NCBI GenBank assembly: GCA_013153795.1
Contig: JAADDV010000013.1
Span: 1-8,708, forward strand
Reading direction: 5' to 3'
Length of the DNA stretch: 8,708 nt
Source of the DNA: Aquificota bacterium
Lineage (GTDB): Bacteria; Aquificota; Aquificia; Aquificales; Hydrogenothermaceae
This document shows, piece after piece, positions 1 to 6,630 of the stretch; the stretch's first letter is position 1; every line of letters starts with the position of its first letter. The translations under genes and the position numbers were made by a program. A model generated the notes under the pieces. That model did no database searches, was not told the DNA's origin, and saw only the letters and a program-made list of their open reading frames with translations.

Positions 1-77
1 ATATTTAGCAATTTGCTTTTGTTTTTTAAAATATATTGTAAGAATTAATAAAATTTTAAAATTCAGGGAGATAAAAG

Positions 78-857
78 ATGGAAGAATGTAGAGAAGAAGG
101 GAAAAAATTCCAAAAACTTGTGGATATCATGGCAAGATTAAGAAAAGAATGTCCATGGGATAAAGAGCAAACAAATCAATCTATTAAAAATAATCTTATA
201 GAAGAAGCTTATGAACTATTAGAAGCTATAGAAGAAAATAATGATGAAGCAATGATAGAAGAGCTTGGAGATTTATTACTTCAAGTAGTTTTTCATTCTC
301 AAATTAAAAAAGATGAAGGAAAATTTGATATAAATGATGTTTTAAATAGATTAATAGAAAAACTTATAAGAAGGCACCCTCATGTTTTCGGGGGAGAGGA
401 CTATAGCAAACTTGAAGGAAAAGACCATTTAGATAAATGGGAAAAAATAAAAGAAAAAGAGAAAAAAAGAGAATCTATTCTTGAGGGAATTCCAAAAAGA
501 ATGCCTGCTCTTCACAGAGCAGTAAAAGTTCAAAAAAGAATGGCAAAGGTTGGTTTTGACTGGAAAAATCCTGAAGAAGTCTGGGAAAAAGTTATGGAAG
601 AAATAAATGAGCTTAAAAAAGCAAAAACAGAAGAAGAAATAAAACATGAAATTGGTGATGTGCTGATAGCTATAACGAATCTTGCTAGAGCTTATGGAGT
701 AGACCCAGAAGAAGCTCTACATAAATCAATAGATAGAACCGTTAATAGATTTAAATATATAGAGAAAAAAGCAAAAGAAGAAAAAAAGGATTTAAAGGAG
801 ATGTCTCTTGAGTATATGGACAAGCTTTGGGAAGAAGCCAAAAGCAAAGGATTATAA
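78..857 (+). CDS. mazG: MazG family nucleoside triphosphate pyrophosphohydrolase
   Basis: MazG hydrolyses (d)NTPs to the monophosphate plus pyrophosphate in the cytoplasm, cleaning damaged or excess nucleotides. The 259-residue length matches the two-domain bacterial form (about 260). The N-terminal MazG repeat shows CPWDKEQT at 25-32, the metal-binding EExxE (E42, E43, E46) and ExxD (E62, D65). The C-terminal repeat, normally the catalytic one, shows EExxE at E174, E175, E178 and ExxD at E191, D194, so both sites keep their acidic ligands. The ATG at 78 is preceded by GGGAG (66-70) with 7 nt spacing, which supports this start. It is the first gene of a co-directional run, and its last 50 nt also encode the start of the next gene. 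Family assignment is secure; the physiological substrate cannot be read from sequence. Confidence 0.95.
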   Translation: MEECREEGKKFQKLVDIMARLRKECPWDKEQTNQSIKNNLIEEAYELLEAIEENNDEAMIEELGDLLLQVVFHSQIKKDEGKFDINDVLNRLIEKLIRRHPHVFGGEDYSKLEGKDHLDKWEKIKEKEKKRESILEGIPKRMPALHRAVKVQKRMAKVGFDWKNPEEVWEKVMEEINELKKAKTEEEIKHEIGDVLIAITNLARAYGVDPEEALHKSIDRTVNRFKYIEKKAKEEKKDLKEMSLEYMDKLWEEAKSKGL

Positions 858-1704
858 ACTGCATAGGAACTTTATTTTAGATGAAAACAGTTTTATATAT
901 AGAGAAATACAATTTGCTATAAAACATGGATATGATTTTATAGCAAATCTTGGGCATTCAACTTTTTTAGTTTCTTATAAAGGAATAAAATTTTTAACAG
1001 ACCCTTTTTTAAGTCCTCATATTTTTGGCATTAGAAGGCAAAAACCTGCTTTAAGACCTGACCTTGTCCCAGAAGTTGATTATATTCTTATTTCTCATGC
1101 TCATTATGACCATCTTGATATGAGAACATTAAGAAGATTAAAAAGAAATGCTGTTTTAATTGTTCCCGAGTATACAAGACCTGTTTTAGGAAAAACGTTT
1201 TTCAGAAAGATTTTGGAATTAAAACGATATGGCTCTTATATGGACAATAATATTGAGATAGTTGCTCTTCCTGTTAAACATAATAAGGGTCGCTCTATTT
1301 TATTTCCAAACACAGATACAATAAGTTTTATTATCAAAATAAAAGATAGAACTTTTTACTTTGCTGGAGATACAGCTTATTTTGATGGATTTAAAGAATA
1401 TGGAAAAGAATTTAATATAGATATAGCTTTTCTTCCTATCGGTGGATATGAACCTACTCTTCTTTTAAAAAATGTTCATATGAATCCATGGGAAGCTGTT
1501 CAGGCGTTTGAAGATTTAAATGCTGAGTTTGTAGTGCCTATTCACTATGGAACATTTCATACAATACCAAAATTTGTAAAAGTTGAAGCTCCTTTACAGC
1601 ATTTCAAAGAGGAAATAAAAAGAAGAAATCTTCAAGATAGAGCAATTATTGTTGAACCTAATGCTATTGATATTTGCGTTGGTTTACAGCCCTCGATTTC
1701 CTAA
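808..1704 (+). CDS. NAPE-PLD-like metallo-beta-lactamase-fold hydrolase (TTG start)
   Basis: This is a 298-residue zinc-dependent hydrolase of the metallo-beta-lactamase superfamily, in the COG2220 / NAPE-hydrolysing phospholipase D / UlaG-like branch. The signature motif SHAHYDHLD lies at 96-104 (H97, H99, D101, H102). Further probable metal ligands are H158 (PVKH), D188 (FAGDTAY) and H246 (PIHYGTF). The LGHSTFLV (48-55), LTDPFLSP (63-70) and PIGGYEP (210-216) blocks resemble mammalian NAPE-PLD. No signal peptide or membrane segment is evident. The start is TTG at 808 with a perfect AAAGGAG (794-800) 7 nt upstream. The next in-frame Met is beyond residue 100, inside the catalytic motif, so no ATG start is possible. 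The gene overlaps mazG by 50 nt in another frame, implying translational coupling. The substrate is unknown: phospholipid, lactone or phosphodiester chemistries all occur in this superfamily. Confidence 0.88.
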   Translation: MSIWTSFGKKPKAKDYKLHRNFILDENSFIYREIQFAIKHGYDFIANLGHSTFLVSYKGIKFLTDPFLSPHIFGIRRQKPALRPDLVPEVDYILISHAHYDHLDMRTLRRLKRNAVLIVPEYTRPVLGKTFFRKILELKRYGSYMDNNIEIVALPVKHNKGRSILFPNTDTISFIIKIKDRTFYFAGDTAYFDGFKEYGKEFNIDIAFLPIGGYEPTLLLKNVHMNPWEAVQAFEDLNAEFVVPIHYGTFHTIPKFVKVEAPLQHFKEEIKRRNLQDRAIIVEPNAIDICVGLQPSIS

Positions 1705-1748
1705 ATTTTATGGTATTTTATTGGATTAATTTCTTTTTATTGAGGGCT
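1688..1748 (+). promoter_or_regulatory. Inverted repeat that could mask the murC ribosome binding site
   Basis: AGCCCTC (1688-1694) is the exact reverse complement of GAGGGCT (1742-1748); G1695/U1741 adds a wobble pair. The right arm contains the murC Shine-Dalgarno GAGGG (1742-1746), 6 nt before the ATG at 1753. The left arm is the last codons of the upstream hydrolase gene, just before its stop (1702-1704), so ribosomes finishing that gene would cover it and free the RBS. The 46-nt loop is long and AT-rich. Pairing is seen; the coupling role is inferred. Confidence 0.35.
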
Positions 1749-1752
1749 TTTC

Positions 1753-3117
1753 ATGTTTAGAGGAAAAATCAGGCATATCCACTTTATAGGAATTGGCGGT
1801 TCTGGAATGAATGGAATTGCTCAGGTATTACTAAATCAAGGTTTTACTATAACAGGCTCAGATTTAAAAGAAAGTCAAACAATACAAAATCTTAGAAACA
1901 TGGGAGCAAAAGTTTTTATTGGCCATAAACCTGAAAATGTTGAAGGGGCAGATGTTGTTGTTTATTCTTCAGCTGTAAAAGAAGATAATGTAGAGCTAAA
2001 AAGAGCTAAGGAGCTTGGTATTCCTACTATTCCCCGTGGAGAGATGCTTGCTGAACTTATGAGATTTAAGTATGGAATTGCTATATCTGGAAGTCATGGA
2101 AAAACAACAACTACATCTATGGTAGGAACGATTCTTGGAAAAACAGGCTTAGACCCGACAGTTGTTATTGGAGGTAAACTGGAAGCTTATGGGAGTAATG
2201 CTAGGCTAGGAAGAGGAGAATTTCTAGTTACAGAAGCTGATGAAAGTGATGGCTCTTTTTTAAAACTAACTCCTACTATTGTTTCTATAAATAATATAGA
2301 TTTAGAACATCTAGGTTTTTATAAGGATTTAGATGATATAAAAAGAGCTTTCATAGATTTTGCAAATAAAGTCCCTTTTTATGGAGCAGTTGCTTTAAAT
2401 GTTGATGATGAAAACACAAAAAGTATTCTTCCATATATAGAAAAAAAAGTTATAAAATTTGGACTTTCAGAAGAAGCTGATATAAGAGGTTATGACCTTA
2501 AAATCAAAAATGGCAGATACAGCTTTAAAGTAAATGACTTAGGAGAAATACATCTTTCAATTCCTGGAAAACACAGTGTATATAATGCATTAGCCGCTAT
2601 ATCTATTGCTTTAGAGCTGGAAGTGCCTTTTTGTGTCATAAAAGAATCTTTAGAAAATTTTAAAAATGCAAATAGAAGATTTGAAATAAAGTATGACAAT
2701 GGTATTACGGTAATAGATGATTATGCTCATCACCCTACAGAAATAAAAGCAACTCTTTCAGCAGCTAAAGAGTTGTATCCAGGTAGAAGAATTATTGCTG
2801 TTTTTCAGCCTCATAGATATTCTAGAGTTTCCTCTTTATTTGAGGAATTTTCAAAATCTTTTGACATTCCTGATATTTCCTTTATTACAGAAATATATGC
2901 AGCAGGAGAGCAACCATTAAATGGTATAACAGGAAAACGTCTTGCTGAAGAAACAAGGAAAAACTCTAAAAAAGAAACTTTTTTCTGTGAAGATATAAAT
3001 GAATGTTTTAAAGCCTTAAAAAATATAATAAAAAAAGACGACGTTATTCTTGTTTTAGGAGCTGGAAATATTACTCAGCTTTCAAATCTTTTAGCTGATT
3101 ATCTCAAAAATAGATAA
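1753..3117 (+). CDS. murC: UDP-N-acetylmuramate--L-alanine ligase
   Basis: MurC adds L-alanine to UDP-MurNAc using ATP, the first step in building the peptidoglycan stem peptide in the cytoplasm. The 454 residues match the family. Domain 1 (UDP-substrate Rossmann fold) begins with GIGGSGMNGIA at 13-23. Domain 2 (ATPase) has the Mur-ligase P-loop GSHGKTTTT at 113-121, EADESDGSF at 161-169 and the NNIDLEHLGFY block at 180-190 with H186. Domain 3 has NANRRFE (305-311), DDYAHHPTE (322-330) and FQPHRYSR (351-358), which are diagnostic for MurC among Mur ligases. The ATG at 1753 has GAGGG 6 nt upstream. The gene follows the hydrolase by 48 nt and precedes pncB by 20 nt, so it appears embedded in a mixed operon instead of a dcw division/cell-wall cluster. 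Confidence 0.97.
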   Translation: MFRGKIRHIHFIGIGGSGMNGIAQVLLNQGFTITGSDLKESQTIQNLRNMGAKVFIGHKPENVEGADVVVYSSAVKEDNVELKRAKELGIPTIPRGEMLAELMRFKYGIAISGSHGKTTTTSMVGTILGKTGLDPTVVIGGKLEAYGSNARLGRGEFLVTEADESDGSFLKLTPTIVSINNIDLEHLGFYKDLDDIKRAFIDFANKVPFYGAVALNVDDENTKSILPYIEKKVIKFGLSEEADIRGYDLKIKNGRYSFKVNDLGEIHLSIPGKHSVYNALAAISIALELEVPFCVIKESLENFKNANRRFEIKYDNGITVIDDYAHHPTEIKATLSAAKELYPGRRIIAVFQPHRYSRVSSLFEEFSKSFDIPDISFITEIYAAGEQPLNGITGKRLAEETRKNSKKETFFCEDINECFKALKNIIKKDDVILVLGAGNITQLSNLLADYLKNR

Positions 3118-3137
3118 AAATCCACACGAGGATAATC

Positions 3138-4487
3138 ATGAAATTTGGTTTTGTAAATGAAGATAATATGTCCCTTCTTACAGATTTATACCAGCTTACT
3201 ATGGCACAGATATATTTTAATGAAGGGATGAATGAAACTGCCGTATTTGATTTTTATACAAGACCTGTAGAAAAAAGGTCTTATCTGATAAATGCTGGTT
3301 TAGAACAGGCTCTATACTATCTAAAGCACATAAAATTTACTGAAGAAGATATAGATTATCTTCGCTCTACAAACTTATTTAATGAAGAATTTTTAAAATA
3401 TCTAAAAGATTTTAAATTTACAGGAAATATTTATGCAATAGATGAAGGAGAAATTCTTTTTCCATATGAGCCTGTTATACAAGTAGAAGCTCCTCTTATA
3501 GAAGCTCAGATTGTTGAAACATTCCTTATAAATACTTTTCAGCTTTCTATTCTTGTTGCAACAAAAGCGATGAGATGTTACTCCGTAGCAAGAGGAACAA
3601 TGTTAGTTGATTTTGGTTTAAGAAGAGCCCATGGGACAGATGCAGGAATGAAAGCTTCTAGAGCTTCTTATATTGGAGGATTTATAGGAACATCAAATGT
3701 TTTAGCTGGAAAAGAGTATGGTATCCCTATATTTGGGACAATGGCTCACTCTTTTATTTTAGCTTTTGGAGATGAAAAAAAGGCTTTTGAAACTTTTGCA
3801 AAATATTATCCAGAGAATACTATCTTTTTAGTAGATACATTTGATACTATTCAAGGTGTTAAAAATGCTATAGAAGTGGCAAAAAAAATAGGTCTTAAAC
3901 AGTTTAAGGGAATAAGAATAGACAGTGGAGACTTATTATCTTTATCTAAAGAAGCTAGGAAAATTCTTGATGAAAATGGGTTTAAAGATGCAAAAATAAT
4001 AACAAGTGGTGGTATCAATGAATATAAAATAAAAGAGCTTTTAGATAAAAAAGCTCCCATAGATGGCTGGGGTGTTGGGACAGAACTTGTTGTTTCGGCA
4101 GATGTTCCTTATTTAGATTGTGCTTATAAACTTGTTGAGTATAATGGTAAGCCTGTTATGAAGTTCAGTTCAAAAAAACTTACACTTCCATATAAAAAAC
4201 AGGTTTATAGATTTTATAAAAATGGTTTTTTTGAAAAGGATATTATTGCAAAGTATGATGAAAAAATAGAGGATGGAGAGCCTCTTTTAAAAGAATATAT
4301 GATAAAAGGAGAGATTACTAAGGAGCTTCCAACTCTCTCGCAGATTAGAGAAAAAGCTATTTCCTCTTTAAGAAAACTGCCTGAGAAATACAAAGATATA
4401 GAAAAAACTATTCATTATATACCACAGATAAGCTCTGAAATAAAAATGGCTGTAGAAAAACTAAAACAGATTTATAAAACTAAATAA
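3138..4487 (+). CDS. pncB: Nicotinate phosphoribosyltransferase
   Basis: This enzyme converts nicotinate, PRPP and ATP to nicotinate mononucleotide in the Preiss-Handler NAD salvage route. At 449 residues it fits the bacterial NAPRTase family. Visible blocks are LLTDLYQLTMAQ (13-24), VDFGLRRAHGTDAG (157-170), ASYIGGFIGTSNVLAG (176-191), GTMAHSF (200-206), DTFDT (233-237), IRIDSGDL (259-266), TSGGINEYKI (289-298) and DGWGVGTEL (309-317). H204 in GTMAHSF corresponds to the histidine that is autophosphorylated in characterised family members. The ATG at 3138 has GAGG (3128-3131) 6 nt upstream. A second ATG at 3168 (Met11) would bring the start closer to the conserved LLTDLYQ block but lacks a ribosome binding site. 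It is the last gene before a strong terminator. No nicotinamidase gene is visible nearby. Confidence 0.96.
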   Translation: MKFGFVNEDNMSLLTDLYQLTMAQIYFNEGMNETAVFDFYTRPVEKRSYLINAGLEQALYYLKHIKFTEEDIDYLRSTNLFNEEFLKYLKDFKFTGNIYAIDEGEILFPYEPVIQVEAPLIEAQIVETFLINTFQLSILVATKAMRCYSVARGTMLVDFGLRRAHGTDAGMKASRASYIGGFIGTSNVLAGKEYGIPIFGTMAHSFILAFGDEKKAFETFAKYYPENTIFLVDTFDTIQGVKNAIEVAKKIGLKQFKGIRIDSGDLLSLSKEARKILDENGFKDAKIITSGGINEYKIKELLDKKAPIDGWGVGTELVVSADVPYLDCAYKLVEYNGKPVMKFSSKKLTLPYKKQVYRFYKNGFFEKDIIAKYDEKIEDGEPLLKEYMIKGEITKELPTLSQIREKAISSLRKLPEKYKDIEKTIHYIPQISSEIKMAVEKLKQIYKTK

Positions 4488-4512
4488 AAGGGTGCTTTAA
4501 AGCACCCTTTTT
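4486..4512. terminator. Bidirectional rho-independent terminator between pncB and dnaK
   Basis: The 18-nt perfect palindrome GGGTGCTTTAAAGCACCC lies at 4490-4507. It is flanked by AAAA (4486-4489) on the left and TTTTT (4508-4512) on the right. On either strand this gives a stable stem followed by a U tract. The pncB stop is at 4485-4487 and the dnaK stop on the opposite strand at 4514-4516, so one element serves both convergent genes with almost no spare sequence. Confidence 0.95.
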
Positions 4513-4513
4513 G

Positions 4514-6406
4514 TTAATGAACCTCTGGTTCTATTGTATCGTCGTCGTTTCCTTTTTGCTGTTGTTGTTGGCTGCTTCCTCCAGAAGCTCCTTCGCCACC
4601 AGCCTGATAAAGTTTCTGAGCTATTTTATTTGCTACAGAAGTTACTTTATCTATTGCAGCTTGTATTTTGTCTCTTTCATTAGAAGCGATAGCTTCTTTA
4701 GCTTCTTTTATAACATCTTCAGCTTCTTTTTTATCCTCTGGTGAAAGTTTAGCTTCGTTCTCTTTTATTGTTTTTTCAAGACTATATACAAGAGCATCAA
4801 GTTGATTTTTTAACTCAACAGTTTCTTGGAATTTTCTATCTTCTTCTTCATGTTTTTTAGCTTCTTCAATAATCTTATTAATTTCTTCTTCTGTAAGACC
4901 TGAAGAAGGTTGAACTGTTAGAGATTGGCTCTTTCCTGTTGCTTTATCTGTAGCTGTTACGTGGAGTATACCATCAGCATCTATATCAAAGCACACTTCA
5001 ATTTGTGGAACACCTCTTGGCGCTGGTGGTATGTCTGTAAGGAAGAATTTTCCAAGAGATTTATTTTCTTTAGCCATTTTTCTTTCACCTTGGAGAACGT
5101 GTATCTCAACTTGAGTTTGATTATCAGCTGCTGTTGTAAAGATTTCACATTTTTTAGTTGGTATTGGAGTATTTCTTGGTATAAGTGTAGTCATCACTCC
5201 TCCAAGGGTTTCTATACCGAGGGAAAGAGGTGTTACATCTATAAGAAGAACATCTTTTACTTCTCCTCCAATAATACCACCTTGTATAGCAGCTCCTACT
5301 GCAACAACTTCATCAGGGTTAACTCCTTTGTGAGGCTCTTTTCCAAAGAATTCTTTAATTCTTTGTTGAACTAAAGGTATTCTTGTAGAACCTCCAACAA
5401 GAACTACATCATCTATGTCTTGAGGTGTGAGTTTAGCCTCTTCTAGAGCTCTTTTTACAATATCCATTGTTCTGTCAATGAGGTCTTTTATCATTTCTTC
5501 AAGTCTTGCTCTTGTTAGTTTTTTCTCAAGGTGAAGAGGCTGATTTGTATTAGGGTCTATTGTAATAAATGGAAGATTTATTTCTGTTTCCATTTTAAAT
5601 GAAAGTTCTTTTTTAGCTTGCTCTGCTGCTTCTTTTAATCTTTGGAAAGCTGTTTTATCTTGTCTTAAATCTATTCCATGCTCTTTTTTGAACTCTTCAA
5701 CAAGCCAGTTTACTATTCTTGCATCTATATCTGCACCACCAAGGTGTGTATCTCCATCAGATACTTTAACTTCTATAACACCGTCTCCTCCTTCAAGAAT
5801 AGAAACGTCAAATGTTCCACCACCAAAGTCATAAACAAGGATTTTTACATCAGATTTTTTATCAAGACCATATGCAAGTGCTGCTGCTGTAGGTTCGTTT
5901 ACTATTCTTTTTACTTCAAGACCTGCTATTTTTCCTGCATCTTTTGTAGCTTGTCTTTGTCTTTCATTAAAGTATGCTGGAACTGTAATAACTGCTTCTG
6001 TTACTTTTTCTCCAAGATAAGCTTCTGCTGCTTCTTTAAGTTTTTTTAGAATTTGTGCCCCAACTTCCTCAGGTCTTACTATCTTTCCTGCATTTGGAAC
6101 ATCAAATGCAGCATCTCCTTTTTCATCAGCAACTACTTTATATGCAACGTGCTTTATTTCTTCTTGAACTTCATCATATTTTCTTCCTATAAATCTTTTT
6201 GATTCGTAAATTGTGTTTAATGGGTCTAATACTGCTCTTCTTTTTGCTGGGTCTCCTACAAGAATTTCTCCTTCTTTAGTCCATGAAACTACTGATGGAG
6301 TTGTTCTAAATCCTTCCTGATTTGCTATAACGATAGGCTCTCCCCCTTGCATTACAGCAACAACTGAGTTAGTAGTCCCAAGGTCAATCCCTATTACTTT
6401 GCCCAT
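4514..6406 (-). CDS. dnaK: Chaperone protein DnaK (Hsp70)
   Basis: This is the ATP-dependent cytoplasmic Hsp70 that binds exposed hydrophobic segments and works with DnaJ and GrpE. At 630 residues it is full length. The ATPase domain (1-about 382) shows GIDLGTTNS (6-14), [16 protein letters not shown] (143-158), [11 protein letters not shown] (170-180), YDFGGGTFD (192-200) with T198 at the phosphate-binding loop, and [10 protein letters not shown] (335-344). The linker VLLIDVTPL (386-394) leads into the substrate-binding domain, then a charged helical lid (about 505-600). The tail is low complexity: [10 protein letters not shown], five glutamines (613-617), then [10 protein letters not shown], in place of the usual acidic DnaK ending. 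The ATG has AAAGGAGG (6423-6416) 9 nt upstream. grpE, dnaJ and hrcA are not adjacent, so this is a stand-alone dnaK transcript ending at the shared terminator. Confidence 0.98.
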   Translation of the reverse strand: MGKVIGIDLGTTNSVVAVMQGGEPIVIANQEGFRTTPSVVSWTKEGEILVGDPAKRRAVLDPLNTIYESKRFIGRKYDEVQEEIKHVAYKVVADEKGDAAFDVPNAGKIVRPEEVGAQILKKLKEAAEAYLGEKVTEAVITVPAYFNERQRQATKDAGKIAGLEVKRIVNEPTAAALAYGLDKKSDVKILVYDFGGGTFDVSILEGGDGVIEVKVSDGDTHLGGADIDARIVNWLVEEFKKEHGIDLRQDKTAFQRLKEAAEQAKKELSFKMETEINLPFITIDPNTNQPLHLEKKLTRARLEEMIKDLIDRTMDIVKRALEEAKLTPQDIDDVVLVGGSTRIPLVQQRIKEFFGKEPHKGVNPDEVVAVGAAIQGGIIGGEVKDVLLIDVTPLSLGIETLGGVMTTLIPRNTPIPTKKCEIFTTAADNQTQVEIHVLQGERKMAKENKSLGKFFLTDIPPAPRGVPQIEVCFDIDADGILHVTATDKATGKSQSLTVQPSSGLTEEEINKIIEEAKKHEEEDRKFQETVELKNQLDALVYSLEKTIKENEAKLSPEDKKEAEDVIKEAKEAIASNERDKIQAAIDKVTSVANKIAQKLYQAGGEGASGGSSQQQQQKGNDDDTIEPEVH

Positions 6407-6430
6407 TTAAGGTATCCTCCTTTTTTCTGT

Positions 6431-6535
6431 TTTTCACATTATACAATTTACAACTTTAGTAAATCTTTGTCAAGTATTCTTATATAGGAAATATAAAATT
6501 GATTTTCTATTGACTAATAAGGTATTATGTGAAAA
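6431..6535. repeat. Long-range inverted repeat spanning the dnaK upstream region
   Basis: TTTTCACATTATA (6431-6443) and TATTATGTGAAAA (6523-6535) are inverted copies matching at 12 of 13 positions, 79 nt apart. The first contains the perfect TATAAT on the dnaK strand. The second places TATTAT (6523-6528) on the + strand, with TTGATT (6499-6504) 18 nt upstream, which is promoter-like. This could mean divergent promoters with the same discriminator, or a regulator bound at two sites. The AT-rich context makes chance similarity possible. Confidence 0.35.
6438..6473 (-). promoter_or_regulatory. Candidate dnaK promoter
   Basis: Reading the - strand, a perfect TTGACA lies at 6473-6468. A perfect TATAAT lies at 6443-6438, but 24 nt away, too far for one sigma-70 promoter. 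TAAATT (6450-6445) sits exactly 17 nt from TTGACA and could be the matching -10. The perfect TATAAT may instead belong to a second, overlapping promoter with a weak -35. Either gives a leader of about 25-35 nt. No CIRCE inverted repeat (TTAGCACTC-N9-GAGTGCTAA) is present, so heat regulation by HrcA is not supported here. Confidence 0.5.
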
Positions 6536-6541
6536 GGAAGT

Positions 6542-6574
6542 GAAAAAATAAAAAAGGGCGGGGATTGACCCGCC
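6542..6574 (-). terminator. Rho-independent terminator of the lipoprotein gene
   Basis: On the - strand GGCGGG (6574-6569), a 6-nt loop TCAATC and CCCGCC (6562-6557) form a six-pair GC stem. C6556 and the U-rich run TTTTTTATTTTTT (6555-6543) follow. It lies about 55 nt past the lipoprotein stop codon and before the dnaK promoter, so it should insulate dnaK from lipoprotein transcription. The + strand side has no U tract, so it is one-directional. Confidence 0.92.
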
Positions 6575-6589
6575 AGAGACGTTGAGGTT

Positions 6590-6630
6590 TAGTGCAATGA
6601 AACAAAGGAGGGAGGGATTGAGGTGCACTA
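6590..6630 (-). ncRNA. 3' UTR hairpin with C/U-rich loop; possible 3'-end small RNA
   Basis: On the - strand UAGUGCA (6630-6624, starting with the lipoprotein UAG stop) is the exact reverse complement of UGCACUA (6596-6590). The 27-nt loop contains CCCUCCCUCCUUUG. CCUCCUUU in the loop is the full complement of a consensus Shine-Dalgarno sequence. Together with the terminator just downstream (6574-6543), this forms two stems, an accessible anti-SD loop and a U tail, the layout of many regulatory small RNAs. No dedicated promoter is evident, so an RNA released from the mRNA 3' end is the simpler idea. Structure is seen; function is inferred. Confidence 0.35.

Noticed and set aside
1..77. Possible promoter upstream of mazG (TTGCTT at 13-18, TATATT at 32-37)
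   Set aside because: The spacer would be only 13 nt and other combinations also miss 16-18 nt; the AT-rich background makes such boxes uninformative.
429..647. A - strand 72-codon frame inside mazG, and similar frames inside murC (2490-2699) and pncB (3851-4060)
   Set aside because: All are antisense shadows of well-conserved genes with no independent start signals.
1688..1751. Possible rho-independent terminator between the hydrolase and murC
   Set aside because: The 7-bp stem has a 46-nt loop and only four T after it, and it contains the murC RBS; it is better read as a coupling structure.
4553..4571. CAA/CAG triplet run encoding five glutamines near the dnaK end
   Set aside because: Short and imperfect, typical of a DnaK low-complexity tail; not long enough to suggest an unstable microsatellite.
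4511..6049. Several + strand open frames opposite dnaK (4511-4744, 4925-5374, 5678-6049)
   Set aside because: They lie wholly antisense to an unmistakable full-length dnaK, encode Cys/Phe/Tyr-rich nonsense-like proteins and lack convincing ribosome binding sites.
6407..6540. Search for a CIRCE heat-shock operator upstream of dnaK
   Set aside because: No TTAGCACTC/GAGTGCTAA pair is present in the region.
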